From: SFHK01 sp045538305
GTDB lineage: Bacteria; Bacillota; Clostridia; Christensenellales; Aristaeellaceae
Assembly: GCA_045538305.1 (NCBI GenBank)
Contig: JAZSRC010000005.1
Location: 1 to 33,387 of the forward strand
Length of the DNA stretch: 33,387 nt
Reading direction: 5' to 3'
Within the stretch, counting starts at the first letter, position 1; each line of letters begins with the position of its first letter. The position numbers and the translations under genes are program-made. This document shows positions 16,688 through 24,014 of this stretch, one piece after another. A model generated the notes under the pieces. It was not told the DNA's origin and ran no database searches. It saw only the letters and a program-made list of their open reading frames with translations.

Positions 16688-17119
16688 ATGTACCAGTTTA
16701 TCGCGCGTGAAGCGCCTGAATGCAGAATTAATGAGCAATATCTTTCGGATTTTGAACGTCAATTCGAGCTCAGGCTTCCACCGGTTTTACGGGAATACTA
16801 CTTGCTTTATAACGGCAGTCAGATGCATGAGGTTCCCTTTATCAGCAAAGGCTATCAATTCTGCGCAATTGAAATTCTTACGCTGAAATATGGAACAACG
16901 CCGGTCGAGGCGCTTTTAATCCATCAGGCAGCAGCGGATGAGATTCCGGATTCTTATGTGCCGTTTGCGCTGGACGAGGATTACGACTATTACTATTGGA
17001 ATAAAGACAGCGGCCATATTGTCTATATCAGCCGCGAGGATGTCGATAATCCTCTCCCTGTGTGCGATGATATGAATCAGTTTTTTGCGATCTTGGAAAA
17101 GGTCAGAAAAGAGGGATGA
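16688..17119 (+). CDS. SMI1/KNR4 (SUKH) immunity protein
   Basis: The 143-residue protein fits the SUKH superfamily: an N-terminal helix with FERQFELRLPPVLREYYLLYNG, the signature region of SMI1/KNR4-like proteins, followed by mixed strands with YVPFALDED and a C-terminal helix. SUKH proteins commonly neutralise nuclease toxins by binding them. The start ATG at 16688 is preferred over an in-frame GTG at 16679 because CAGGGAG lies just upstream. It follows the toxin gene by 30 bases, which is the classic toxin-immunity arrangement, so it probably protects the producer from the WHH nuclease. Confidence 0.9.
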   Translation: MYQFIAREAPECRINEQYLSDFERQFELRLPPVLREYYLLYNGSQMHEVPFISKGYQFCAIEILTLKYGTTPVEALLIHQAAADEIPDSYVPFALDEDYDYYYWNKDSGHIVYISREDVDNPLPVCDDMNQFFAILEKVRKEG

Positions 17120-17124
17120 AATAA

Positions 17125-17433
17125 ATGAAGGAATACATTTCTTTGGGAAGCATTGTTTTCTTAAACGGCGGCATACAGAAGCTTCTGATTATTTCAAGAG
17201 CCATAAACGTCAGGCGCGGTGATCAATCATTCTTTTTCGATTATGCGGGCGTTCCGTATCCGGAAGGATTGATCAGCGATCGAGCGGCATACTTTAATCA
17301 TGAGGATATTGCAAAAGTCGTCTTTTACGGATACCGGGACGCTGACGACGATATGATGGTTGAGAACATTAATCGCTATCTCAGCCAGCATCCTGAAATC
17401 GTAAGGGGGAGCGCGGACGCTTTCAGAGACTGA
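17125..17433 (+). CDS. DUF4176 protein
   Basis: This 102-residue protein shows the DUF4176 pattern: LGSIVFLNGGIQKLLIISR near the start, then FDYAGVPYPEGL and YFNHEDIAKVVFYGY. DUF4176 proteins are known from type VII loci, where at least some bind LXG toxins as export adaptors. Here the gene is last in the operon, five bases after the immunity gene, and the toxin is not an LXG protein. It may still act as an adaptor; this is inferred from the family. Confidence 0.85.
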   Translation: MKEYISLGSIVFLNGGIQKLLIISRAINVRRGDQSFFFDYAGVPYPEGLISDRAAYFNHEDIAKVVFYGYRDADDDMMVENINRYLSQHPEIVRGSADAFRD

Positions 17434-17450
17434 GCGGACATGAACAGAAA

Positions 17451-17500
17451 AACAGAGCATTCTGCTGTCGTTTTATCGGCAGCCGGATGCTCTGTTATTT
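17451..17500. terminator. Bidirectional terminator of the type VII operon and the fucosidase gene
   Basis: AACAGAGCAT (17451-17460) pairs with ATGCTCTGTT (17487-17496), with an inner partial stem around CTGCTG/CGGCAG. It lies between two converging genes. Confidence 0.75.
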
Positions 17501-17516
17501 CAAATGCTTATGTGCT

Positions 17517-18809
17517 TCAGCCGTTATCTTTTGAAATCCTGAATGCGTACAGCTCGTGGGCTTGCATGGTATCCGGGTTTATGGGGTCAAAGCAGAGAAC
17601 GATGTGTTCACCGCGAGGCGCTACGCGAATCTGCGCGCTGCTGCCCAGAAGTTCGGCCTTCATCCCTTCGCGCCAGGGTATTTCGCAAATTTCCAGTTCG
17701 CCCCACGGATATGCTTCGGAAATGGCGTATATGGCATTGTCGTTTTGCGTGTAATAAACGCCCTTGGAAGACGATGCTGCATAGGGACGGGTAGAATAGA
17801 TGGCTTCTCCGTTGATGCTCAGCCACTTTCCGATTTGAAGCAGGCGTTCCTCCATAATGGCGGGGATGGTTCCGTCTGCGGCGGGACCGATGTTGAGAAG
17901 CAGGTTTCCGCCCTTTGATACGAGAGAACACAGGAGGATCAGAAGCTCGCGGGCGGAAAGGTAATCGTCCGCGTCCTCAATGCGGTTAAAGCCAAAGGAC
18001 CTTCCGATGCCGCGGCATTCTTCAAACGGGCGGTCGAGCGCATCGGCAAGGCTCTGTCCCGGATGCACCTCGCCGTATTCCGTGGTAAAATTGCCGCCCA
18101 AACAGCCCCGGGTTTCCTTGCCCCAGCGATCGTTGGGGACGATGAAATCCTTTACCGGGGATTCGTTGTACAGCCATGTAAGAAAATCGGTAGAATGCCA
18201 TACGCTGCTGGGATGCTCCCATTCGCCGTCGGTAAACAGCGTCCACGGCTCGTATTTTGTGATCAGCTCCTTCAGCATCGGGATCAGATGGCAAAGCGCG
18301 TATTGTTCCGGGTTTTCCAGATATAGCGGGTGCGCCCATTCGTATACCGAATGATACACGCCGAATTTTACACCCGTTGGCGCCAGCGCTTTTTTCAGCT
18401 CTGCGCAAAAGTCGCGGTGCGGGCCTATGTCCGCGCTGTTCCAGTTCCAAGCGTAGTCGGTTTTGTACATACAGAAGCCGTCATGATGCTTGGAAACAAA
18501 GTTCATGTACTTAGCGCCGGATCGCTGAATCACGTCGGCCCAGTGCTCCGCGTCGAACAGCTCGGCTTTAAAGCGATGCGCCAGATCCTCGTAGCTTGTA
18601 TTGACGCCGTATACGCGCTCATGAAAGGCGCGTACCGGCTTTTCGGGATCGGAAAGCTGCTGCCGGTACCATTCGGCATATTCGCCTTTTCGAGTATAGG
18701 CGGGCACGGAATAAACGCCCCAGTGGATGAATATTCCGAATTTTGCATCCGCAAACCACGTGGGGACGGGACGCTTGTTGAGGGACTCCCAATTGTTTTC
18801 GTATATCAC
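17517..18809 (-). CDS. Alpha-L-fucosidase, glycoside hydrolase family 29
   Basis: The 430-residue protein has the GH29 hallmarks: PTWFADAKFGIFIHWGVYS near the N-terminus, YMNFVSKHHDGFCMY in the middle, and WTLFTDGEWE with D194 as the expected nucleophile. Family members remove terminal L-fucose. No signal peptide is present when started at the GTG at 18809, so it probably acts inside the cell on imported oligosaccharides. GGGAG precedes this GTG; the open frame extends further but has no family sequence and crosses the promoter. There is a short C-terminal region after the catalytic barrel. No transporter lies nearby. Confidence 0.93.
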   Translation of the reverse strand: MIYENNWESLNKRPVPTWFADAKFGIFIHWGVYSVPAYTRKGEYAEWYRQQLSDPEKPVRAFHERVYGVNTSYEDLAHRFKAELFDAEHWADVIQRSGAKYMNFVSKHHDGFCMYKTDYAWNWNSADIGPHRDFCAELKKALAPTGVKFGVYHSVYEWAHPLYLENPEQYALCHLIPMLKELITKYEPWTLFTDGEWEHPSSVWHSTDFLTWLYNESPVKDFIVPNDRWGKETRGCLGGNFTTEYGEVHPGQSLADALDRPFEECRGIGRSFGFNRIEDADDYLSARELLILLCSLVSKGGNLLLNIGPAADGTIPAIMEERLLQIGKWLSINGEAIYSTRPYAASSSKGVYYTQNDNAIYAISEAYPWGELEICEIPWREGMKAELLGSSAQIRVAPRGEHIVLCFDPINPDTMQAHELYAFRISKDNG

Positions 18810-18855
18810 GGCTTTTTCTCCCTTGCGTTTACGAGATAAGGTTTCATACACTAAG

Positions 18856-18884
18856 ATTATAGCATATCCGCGCGCCGGCGCACA
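18856..18884 (-). promoter_or_regulatory. Promoter of the fucosidase gene
   Basis: On the minus strand TATAAT (18861-18856) is preceded by TGC, an extended -10. The -35 region (18884-18879) is poor. It is about 45 bases before the GTG start. Confidence 0.5.
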
Positions 18885-19019
18885 GTTTTCTTTGGGGAAT
18901 CCGGCAACAAAATATATCGTGATTATATACTTTTTTACTGCGCGGTTGTATAATGATAATGCGCATTCGGCGTATAGGACCGGCATAAATGAAATAAACG
19001 GCATATAGAGAGGGTTATT

Positions 19020-19553
19020 ATGAACGCATTGGAAGCCATTCGCATCAGGCGAAGCTATCGCGGGAAGTTTCAGCAGGCGGCGGTGCCGCGGGAGGATTTA
19101 AGGTTGATTATGGAGGCGGGGCTTGCTGCGCCTTCGGGGTGCAATAAACAGACGACGAGCCTGATAGCCGTAGACGACCCAGCTGTTTTGAGCAAGCTTT
19201 TTTCGGTTATGGATCCGCCGGTTGCCGAAACTGCGCCATCTGCGATTTGCGTGCTATCTCAGAATGTAATCGCATACCGCGACAGGTGCTTTGCCGTGCA
19301 GGATTATTCTGCAGCAATTGAAAACATGCTGGTAGCGATTGCATCGCTTGGGTATCAAAGCTGCTGGTACGAAGGGCATATCACGGACACGGACAGAATT
19401 TGCGACCGAATGGCGGAAGTTCTGGGCGTTCCGGATGGTTATGAACTGGTGTGCTTCCTTCCCGTAGGCATTCCGGCCGAGGAGGTTCGTGCGCCCAGGA
19501 AAAAGCCGTTTGATCAGCGCGCATGGTTCAATGCTTTTGGGGCAAAGGAGTAA
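19020..19553 (+). CDS. Nitroreductase family protein
   Basis: The 177-residue protein is a short member of the FMN-dependent nitroreductase family: IRIRRSYRGKFQ at the N-terminus contacts FMN phosphate, GLAAPSGCNKQ is the second FMN contact, and IENMLVAIASLGYQSCW is the dimer and flavin-pocket helix. Such enzymes reduce nitro groups or quinones with NAD(P)H, or act as dehydrogenases. GAGAGGG precedes the ATG. It is the first gene of a three-gene run with the 2H phosphoesterase and a GNAT protein. Confidence 0.9.
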   Translation: MNALEAIRIRRSYRGKFQQAAVPREDLRLIMEAGLAAPSGCNKQTTSLIAVDDPAVLSKLFSVMDPPVAETAPSAICVLSQNVIAYRDRCFAVQDYSAAIENMLVAIASLGYQSCWYEGHITDTDRICDRMAEVLGVPDGYELVCFLPVGIPAEEVRAPRKKPFDQRAWFNAFGAKE

Positions 19554-19557
19554 ATCC

Positions 19558-20079
19558 ATGTCTGCTGGGTTTTTAACACTCATGGCGATGTATGAACAGA
19601 GTGCGCAGGATCGCCTGAACGAATGGAAAGCAGCGATTCGCGCTTCCGGGTTTACGGGCAAAGAGACCCCGGGGCTTTTGCCGCACATCAGCCTTGCCAC
19701 TTTTGCGCCGGAGGATCAGGATGAAGTGGCTGCCCTTACACGGTTAATTGCCGCTGAATATGCGCCGGTGGAAGTGCATATCAGCCATATCGGGCTTTTT
19801 GCGGGCGGGAAAGTGCTGTTCGCCGCGCCGGATGTCAATAAACGGCTGTATACGCTGAAGCATGCGTTCGGGGATGCGCCCTTGAACGGACACGTATGGA
19901 CGCCGCATACCACGCTTCTGATGGATGAACCGGAAAACGTGCTCAAGGCGCTTCCGATCGTTACAAGGCATTTTATACCGTTTTTCGCTACGCTGACGAA
20001 ACTCAGCCTGTGCGCCTTCTGGCCAATGCAGGAAATCGTGACCGTAGCGCTTACAGGGGATGGGGTGAAGAAGCCGTAA
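19558..20079 (+). CDS. 2'-5' RNA ligase family (2H phosphoesterase)
   Basis: The 173-residue protein carries the two H-x-S/T motifs of the 2H phosphoesterase superfamily: PHIS (H43-x-S45) and PHTT (H117-x-T119). These proteins act on 2',3'-cyclic or 2'-5' phosphodiester bonds in RNA or small molecules. AAAGGAG lies at the end of the nitroreductase gene, and the start is four bases after that stop. The function in this organism is unknown. Confidence 0.85.
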   Translation: MSAGFLTLMAMYEQSAQDRLNEWKAAIRASGFTGKETPGLLPHISLATFAPEDQDEVAALTRLIAAEYAPVEVHISHIGLFAGGKVLFAAPDVNKRLYTLKHAFGDAPLNGHVWTPHTTLLMDEPENVLKALPIVTRHFIPFFATLTKLSLCAFWPMQEIVTVALTGDGVKKP

Positions 20080-20489
20080 TGAAAATTCGATACGTCCATG
20101 CCGGGGACAGGGAATTCTGGTATACGCTTGATAAGCACTTGCCGGAAGCGGAGTTTTTGAATAAGATTGCAAGCAGAAGCGCATATGTTATCTGCGTTTC
20201 GGATCGCCCGGTTGGCCTTTTGCGCTTCAGCCTGTTCTGGGATGAAATACCGTTTATGAACATGCTGTATATCGCGGAAGCTTTCCGGAAACGGGGCTTT
20301 GGCAGAATGCTTGTGGAATTCTGGGAAAATGATATGCAGAAAAGAGGCTTTTCCCGCGTACTTACGTCCACCCAGTCGAATGAGGATGCGCAGCACTTTT
20401 ATAGAAAGCTCGGTTATAGAGACTGCGGCGGTTTCATTGTTTCAAAAGGCGATCCGCTCGAATTGATGCTGGTAAAGGAACTTGCGTAG
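20079..20489 (+). CDS. GNAT-family N-acetyltransferase
   Basis: This is a 136-residue GNAT protein. The acetyl-CoA-binding motif A is seen in NMLYIAEAFRKRGFGRML, and the C-terminal part has AQHFYRKLGYRDCGG, typical of motif B. The start ATG overlaps the previous stop (TAATG), so it is cotranslated with the 2H phosphoesterase gene. The acceptor substrate is not evident. Confidence 0.87.
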   Translation: MKIRYVHAGDREFWYTLDKHLPEAEFLNKIASRSAYVICVSDRPVGLLRFSLFWDEIPFMNMLYIAEAFRKRGFGRMLVEFWENDMQKRGFSRVLTSTQSNEDAQHFYRKLGYRDCGGFIVSKGDPLELMLVKELA

Positions 20490-20588
20490 TTTTGACTTCC
20501 GGACAAAAAATATGGAAGGGACCGGTACATCCGGAACCAATAAGAGGCGGCTTCGTCTAATAATACAGAAATTCAATGGGAGGTTTTT

Positions 20589-21338
20589 ATGAAAAAGATA
20601 CTTTGCTTGATTTTTGTGCTGGTATTCATGTCATCTTTTGCGTTTTCCGAATCACCGGATGCATGGTATGAGCTGACGGATAACGTGTTGACAATCCGCG
20701 TGCCCGTAAATATGGCGGAGGGTGAAAATTGTACATATGAGATTGCCAATCCGTTCCTGATGGAAGCAGTCGCCGATGAATATGTGGAGGGTCAGGATCT
20801 ATACGCCGCAAGCTTTACGAATTTTGTACCCGCAGAGGGCTATTCAAATGTTTGCGTGTGCAAATACAATATGTATGGAACGATGATGGAGGTCAGAAGG
20901 GTTTCTTTGGCCATTGATTCTGAAGGCCTGATTTCCGTTGTCAATGCGGAAAGGATCTCTACCGACGATGATTTCAGCGTATTCTTTAATCCCGTAGGCT
21001 ATCCGATTTTCCGCGTAGACAGCGTATACTGTCCCGACAGCTCCGGTATGGTTGCAATTGAAGGCGTATTCGGCGATATATTCATGTCGGATGCCACAGA
21101 ATATCTGGAGCTTCTGGGCTTTGGCGACAGAATCATGACAATGATGCTTGCACCCGATTGCAGTATTCGTCTGCCCAGCGATCTTAATGACCTTGACAAT
21201 CTTGTGGATGTTGAGGATATTCAGGCATGGTATGAAGACTGCTGTGAGCTGCTGGGCTTCCCCTACACGTTCTATGCAACCGTTCAGCAGGATGAATTCG
21301 GCGCGGTTACGGATATTGCGTATTTCTATATTCCGTAA
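20589..21338 (+). CDS. Secreted acidic protein of unknown function
   Basis: The 249-residue protein starts with a clear signal peptide (MKKILCLIFVLVFMSSFAFS) with cleavage likely just after; there is no lipobox cysteine. The mature part is strongly acidic, with many aspartate and glutamate residues, and has no family motif that I recognise. It has a few cysteines (including CVCK and CCEL), which could form disulfides. GGGAGG precedes the ATG. It is alone, with no clear partner gene. Confidence 0.75.
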   Translation: MKKILCLIFVLVFMSSFAFSESPDAWYELTDNVLTIRVPVNMAEGENCTYEIANPFLMEAVADEYVEGQDLYAASFTNFVPAEGYSNVCVCKYNMYGTMMEVRRVSLAIDSEGLISVVNAERISTDDDFSVFFNPVGYPIFRVDSVYCPDSSGMVAIEGVFGDIFMSDATEYLELLGFGDRIMTMMLAPDCSIRLPSDLNDLDNLVDVEDIQAWYEDCCELLGFPYTFYATVQQDEFGAVTDIAYFYIP

Positions 21339-21454
21339 AGGCGGTAACCGGACTATCTTTATAGCCGCCGGTGTGTTGCTTGTACGTATTTGCGATATTG
21401 CCCGGACAGGTTTACTGGCGGTGATTTCGGAATTTTTCTGATTTTCTCTGCTTA

Positions 21455-21482
21455 TTGAGATGGATGGAAAAGTGAATATACT
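21455..21482 (+). promoter_or_regulatory. Possible promoter of a short transcript
   Basis: TTGAGA (21455-21460) and TATACT (21477-21482) are 16 bases apart. The only thing downstream before the terminator at 21504-21550 is about 20 bases, so a transcript from here would be about 60 bases long. Confidence 0.4.
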
Positions 21483-21503
21483 CGTATTTTGTTCAATACA
21501 TGC

Positions 21504-21550
21504 GCGTCCCTGAGGATTGCTGATGCAATACGCCCGGGGGCGCTTTTTTT
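21504..21550 (+). terminator. Rho-independent terminator
   Basis: GCGTCCCTG (21504-21512) pairs with CGGGGGCGC (21535-21543) with two G-U pairs. An inner ATTGC/GCAAT stem extends it, and seven T residues follow. Confidence 0.82.
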
Positions 21551-21588
21551 CTGAGCATGGGATTTATGCTGTCAATTATGCGCTTCAC

Positions 21589-21617
21589 TTGACTTTGATT
21601 TGTTTATCACTTACAAT
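21589..21617 (+). promoter_or_regulatory. Promoter of the acyltransferase gene
   Basis: TTGACT (21589-21594) and TACAAT (21612-21617) are exactly 17 bases apart, about 40 bases before the start codon. The 316-base gap between genes also holds the terminator and possible short transcript noted here. Confidence 0.78.
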
Positions 21618-21654
21618 AAAGGAGAAAAAATGACAAAATTATGAGGAAATATTG

Positions 21655-22911
21655 ATGAAAATCAAAATGCGGAAATTGCCGTATGAAAAGGTGATGGCGC
21701 TTCCAAGACCAAAGCATAAAAATCCGCTGAAACCCCATTTTCTGTTCCGGGTACTGATTCGCGTTTTATCGGCGCCTGCGCTGATTTCGCTAAGGTTTAC
21801 CAGCAGAAAGGAAGGGCTTGAGGCTGTCGGAAAACAACCATGCTTAATACTGATGAATCATTCCAGCTTTACGGACCTCAAAATCGTATCAAAGCTGTTT
21901 TTTCCCAGGCCTTTTTGCATTGTCAGCACTACGGATAGCTATGTCGGAAAGAATTGGCTGATGCGATTCATCGGCTGCATCCCCACAAAAAAGTTTATCA
22001 GCGATCTTACGCTCATCCGCGATATGAGCTATGCGCTTCATACATTAAAGACCAGCGTACTGATGTTTCCGGAAGCGGGGTATTCGCTGGATGGACGAGC
22101 GACGATCCTTCCGAAACGATTGGGCGCGGTAATCAAGCGGCTGAAGGCGCCGGTGATTATGGTCACCACCTATGGCGCATTTGCACGGGATCCGCTGTAT
22201 AACGGGCTTAAAATCAGAAAAGTGAAGGCCTCGGCAGATGTGAAGTGCCTGTTCACGGCACAGGAAGTATGCGACAAATCGATGGATGATATAGACCGTG
22301 AAATCGAAAAGGCGTTTTCGTTTGATCAGTTTGCCTGGCAGCGCGATCAGAGGGTGCGCATACAGGAGAGCTTCCGCGCGGACGGACTCGAACGGGTTTT
22401 GTTTAAATGCGCCGCCTGCGGCTGTGAAGGAAAAATGATTGGAAAAGGCATTCACCTCGCATGTACAGACTGCGGAAAAACCTATGAGCTTGACGAGTAC
22501 GGGCAGCTCAGGGCGCTTGACGGTAAAACGGAGTTTCCACACATTCCCGATTGGTTCGATTGGCAGCGTATGGAAGTGGAAAAGCAGATTGAAAACGGAG
22601 AGTATCGCTTGGAAACGGATGTCGACATCGGAATGCTGGTGGATCATAAGGCGCTATACATGGTGGGCAGCGGAAAGCTAAAACACGATGTGAACGGTTT
22701 CGTGCTTGAAGGCTGTGAAGGAAAGCTGCATTACGAACAGTCTCCGATACAGAGCTATAGCCTGAATGTTGATTATTATTGGTACGAAATCGGCGATGTG
22801 ATCTGTATCGGTAATAACGATGCGCTGTATTATTGCTTCGTGAAGGGCAACACCTCTGTTACCCGCGCAAGGCTTGCGGCAGAAGCGCTGTATCGCATGA
22901 AAAAGCAGTAG
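21655..22911 (+). CDS. PlsC-like lysophospholipid acyltransferase with internal zinc ribbon
   Basis: The 418-residue protein begins with a PlsC/glycerophosphate acyltransferase domain. The H(X)4D catalytic motif is at H69-D74 (NHSSFTD), and FPEAGYS later matches the FPEGTRS-type substrate motif. After about residue 230 come two cysteine pairs (C252/C255 and C270/C273) forming a zinc ribbon, then an unrecognised C-terminal region of about 140 residues rich in aromatic and charged residues. Typical PlsC proteins end after the acyltransferase domain. The start ATG at 21655 has GAGG about eight bases upstream. It should acylate lysophospholipids at the membrane; the tail's role is unknown. Confidence 0.85.
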   Translation: MKIKMRKLPYEKVMALPRPKHKNPLKPHFLFRVLIRVLSAPALISLRFTSRKEGLEAVGKQPCLILMNHSSFTDLKIVSKLFFPRPFCIVSTTDSYVGKNWLMRFIGCIPTKKFISDLTLIRDMSYALHTLKTSVLMFPEAGYSLDGRATILPKRLGAVIKRLKAPVIMVTTYGAFARDPLYNGLKIRKVKASADVKCLFTAQEVCDKSMDDIDREIEKAFSFDQFAWQRDQRVRIQESFRADGLERVLFKCAACGCEGKMIGKGIHLACTDCGKTYELDEYGQLRALDGKTEFPHIPDWFDWQRMEVEKQIENGEYRLETDVDIGMLVDHKALYMVGSGKLKHDVNGFVLEGCEGKLHYEQSPIQSYSLNVDYYWYEIGDVICIGNNDALYYCFVKGNTSVTRARLAAEALYRMKKQ

Positions 22912-23067
22912 CGGGCGGCAGTCTTCAGGTACGCGAAGAAGATACAGAAATATTTTGAGGTATATCATTTTGTGGAACATTGTGTGATATTGAAGGATTT
23001 TTGCAGACAGATCTAGAACTATTAAGCAGGATTGTTTTTATTAGCTGAAACGAAAGGGGATTGAAGT

Positions 23068-23835
23068 ATGCTTAAGACTGTCATGCGGTTTCTGACAGCG
23101 TTGATGATCGGCTGCTTCATGCTTGCAGGGGCATTTGCAGAGGGAGAAATGCCAAAACCTTCCCCGGAAAAAGTGCAGGCAGAAAAACAAGAGAAAATGC
23201 CGGAACTCTCCAAGGAGCAGACAGAGTCAGAAAAGCCCTCTGAAAAAAAGTCAGGCTCAAAAAAAGTTAAGCTGTATAAATTCAGAGACGATGTGGTATG
23301 GCTGGGCGAAACGCCGTCCGATCCGCGCGGCATGCAGATTCCCATGCTGTTTCAGGAGGATTATACCGCCGTCGTATGTAAGTATGATGGAGAGTATAAA
23401 AACGTGGCAACCTCCGGCTGCGGAGCGACCAGCCTTTCCATGGTAATCGCCTATCTGACGGGCGATACAACGCAAACGCCCTATTCACTTTTCTGGCAAT
23501 CGGTGGACGATAAGAAATACAAAGGCGAGGGCTGGGATCACAGAACGCTTGAACGATATGCAAAGAAATATGGACTCAGCTATGAATGGATTGCCAACGA
23601 TGCAGAACTGATCGTGAAGGCGCTATCGGAAAACAAACCGATTATTGCGCATATGGGAAAGGGCGATTTCACTGAATACGGACACTACATCGTGTTGCGC
23701 GGCGTGACGGAGGACGGAAAGGTTCTGGTAAACGATTGCGCCAGTAAGCGAAGGAGCAATAAGACGTACGACGCCGAGCTGATTGCCAAACAGGGAAATT
23801 ACAGCAATTGCTTTATGGTGTGCTGGGTGAAATAG
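23068..23835 (+). CDS. Secreted C39-like cysteine peptidase
   Basis: The 255-residue protein has an N-terminal signal peptide (cleavage likely after GAFA, near residue 25), then a charged proline/lysine/glutamate-rich spacer up to about residue 68, then a C39-like peptidase domain (Peptidase_C39_2). The catalytic cysteine is C118 in SGCGATS, the histidine H206 in YGHYIVLRG, and the third residue is in VNDC (N222/D223). It should act outside the cell or in the wall. AAAGGGGA lies before the ATG. It stands alone, followed by a terminator. Confidence 0.87.
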   Translation: MLKTVMRFLTALMIGCFMLAGAFAEGEMPKPSPEKVQAEKQEKMPELSKEQTESEKPSEKKSGSKKVKLYKFRDDVVWLGETPSDPRGMQIPMLFQEDYTAVVCKYDGEYKNVATSGCGATSLSMVIAYLTGDTTQTPYSLFWQSVDDKKYKGEGWDHRTLERYAKKYGLSYEWIANDAELIVKALSENKPIIAHMGKGDFTEYGHYIVLRGVTEDGKVLVNDCASKRRSNKTYDAELIAKQGNYSNCFMVCWVK

Positions 23836-23860
23836 GATTTCTGTGTTTATGTGAATGATA

Positions 23861-23896
23861 GCGGAAGCAGCAGCTTCCGCTTATTCTTTTGTTTTT
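23861..23896 (+). terminator. Terminator after the C39-like peptidase
   Basis: A perfect 8-bp stem GCGGAAGC (23861-23868) / GCTTCCGC (23873-23880) with loop AGCA is followed by a T-rich stretch. Confidence 0.82.
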
Positions 23897-23929
23897 CCTA
23901 TCCGGAGATATTTTTATACGTTTATATAC

Positions 23930-23958
23930 TTGATACCGGGATGAGAAAAGCTTATACT
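23930..23958 (+). promoter_or_regulatory. Promoter of the MATE transporter gene
   Basis: TTGATA (23930-23935) and TATACT (23953-23958) are 17 bases apart. Confidence 0.7.
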
Positions 23959-24014
23959 GTGTATCGCTGATATGCGGTACTTTATACGATTCTTCGAGTG
24001 AAGGAGCTTTGAAT

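Noticed and set aside
20497..20536. Inverted repeat TTCCGGA ... TCCGGAA after the GNAT gene, considered as terminator
   Set aside because: The arms are short, the loop is long (26 bases), and no T-run follows, so I do not call it a terminator.
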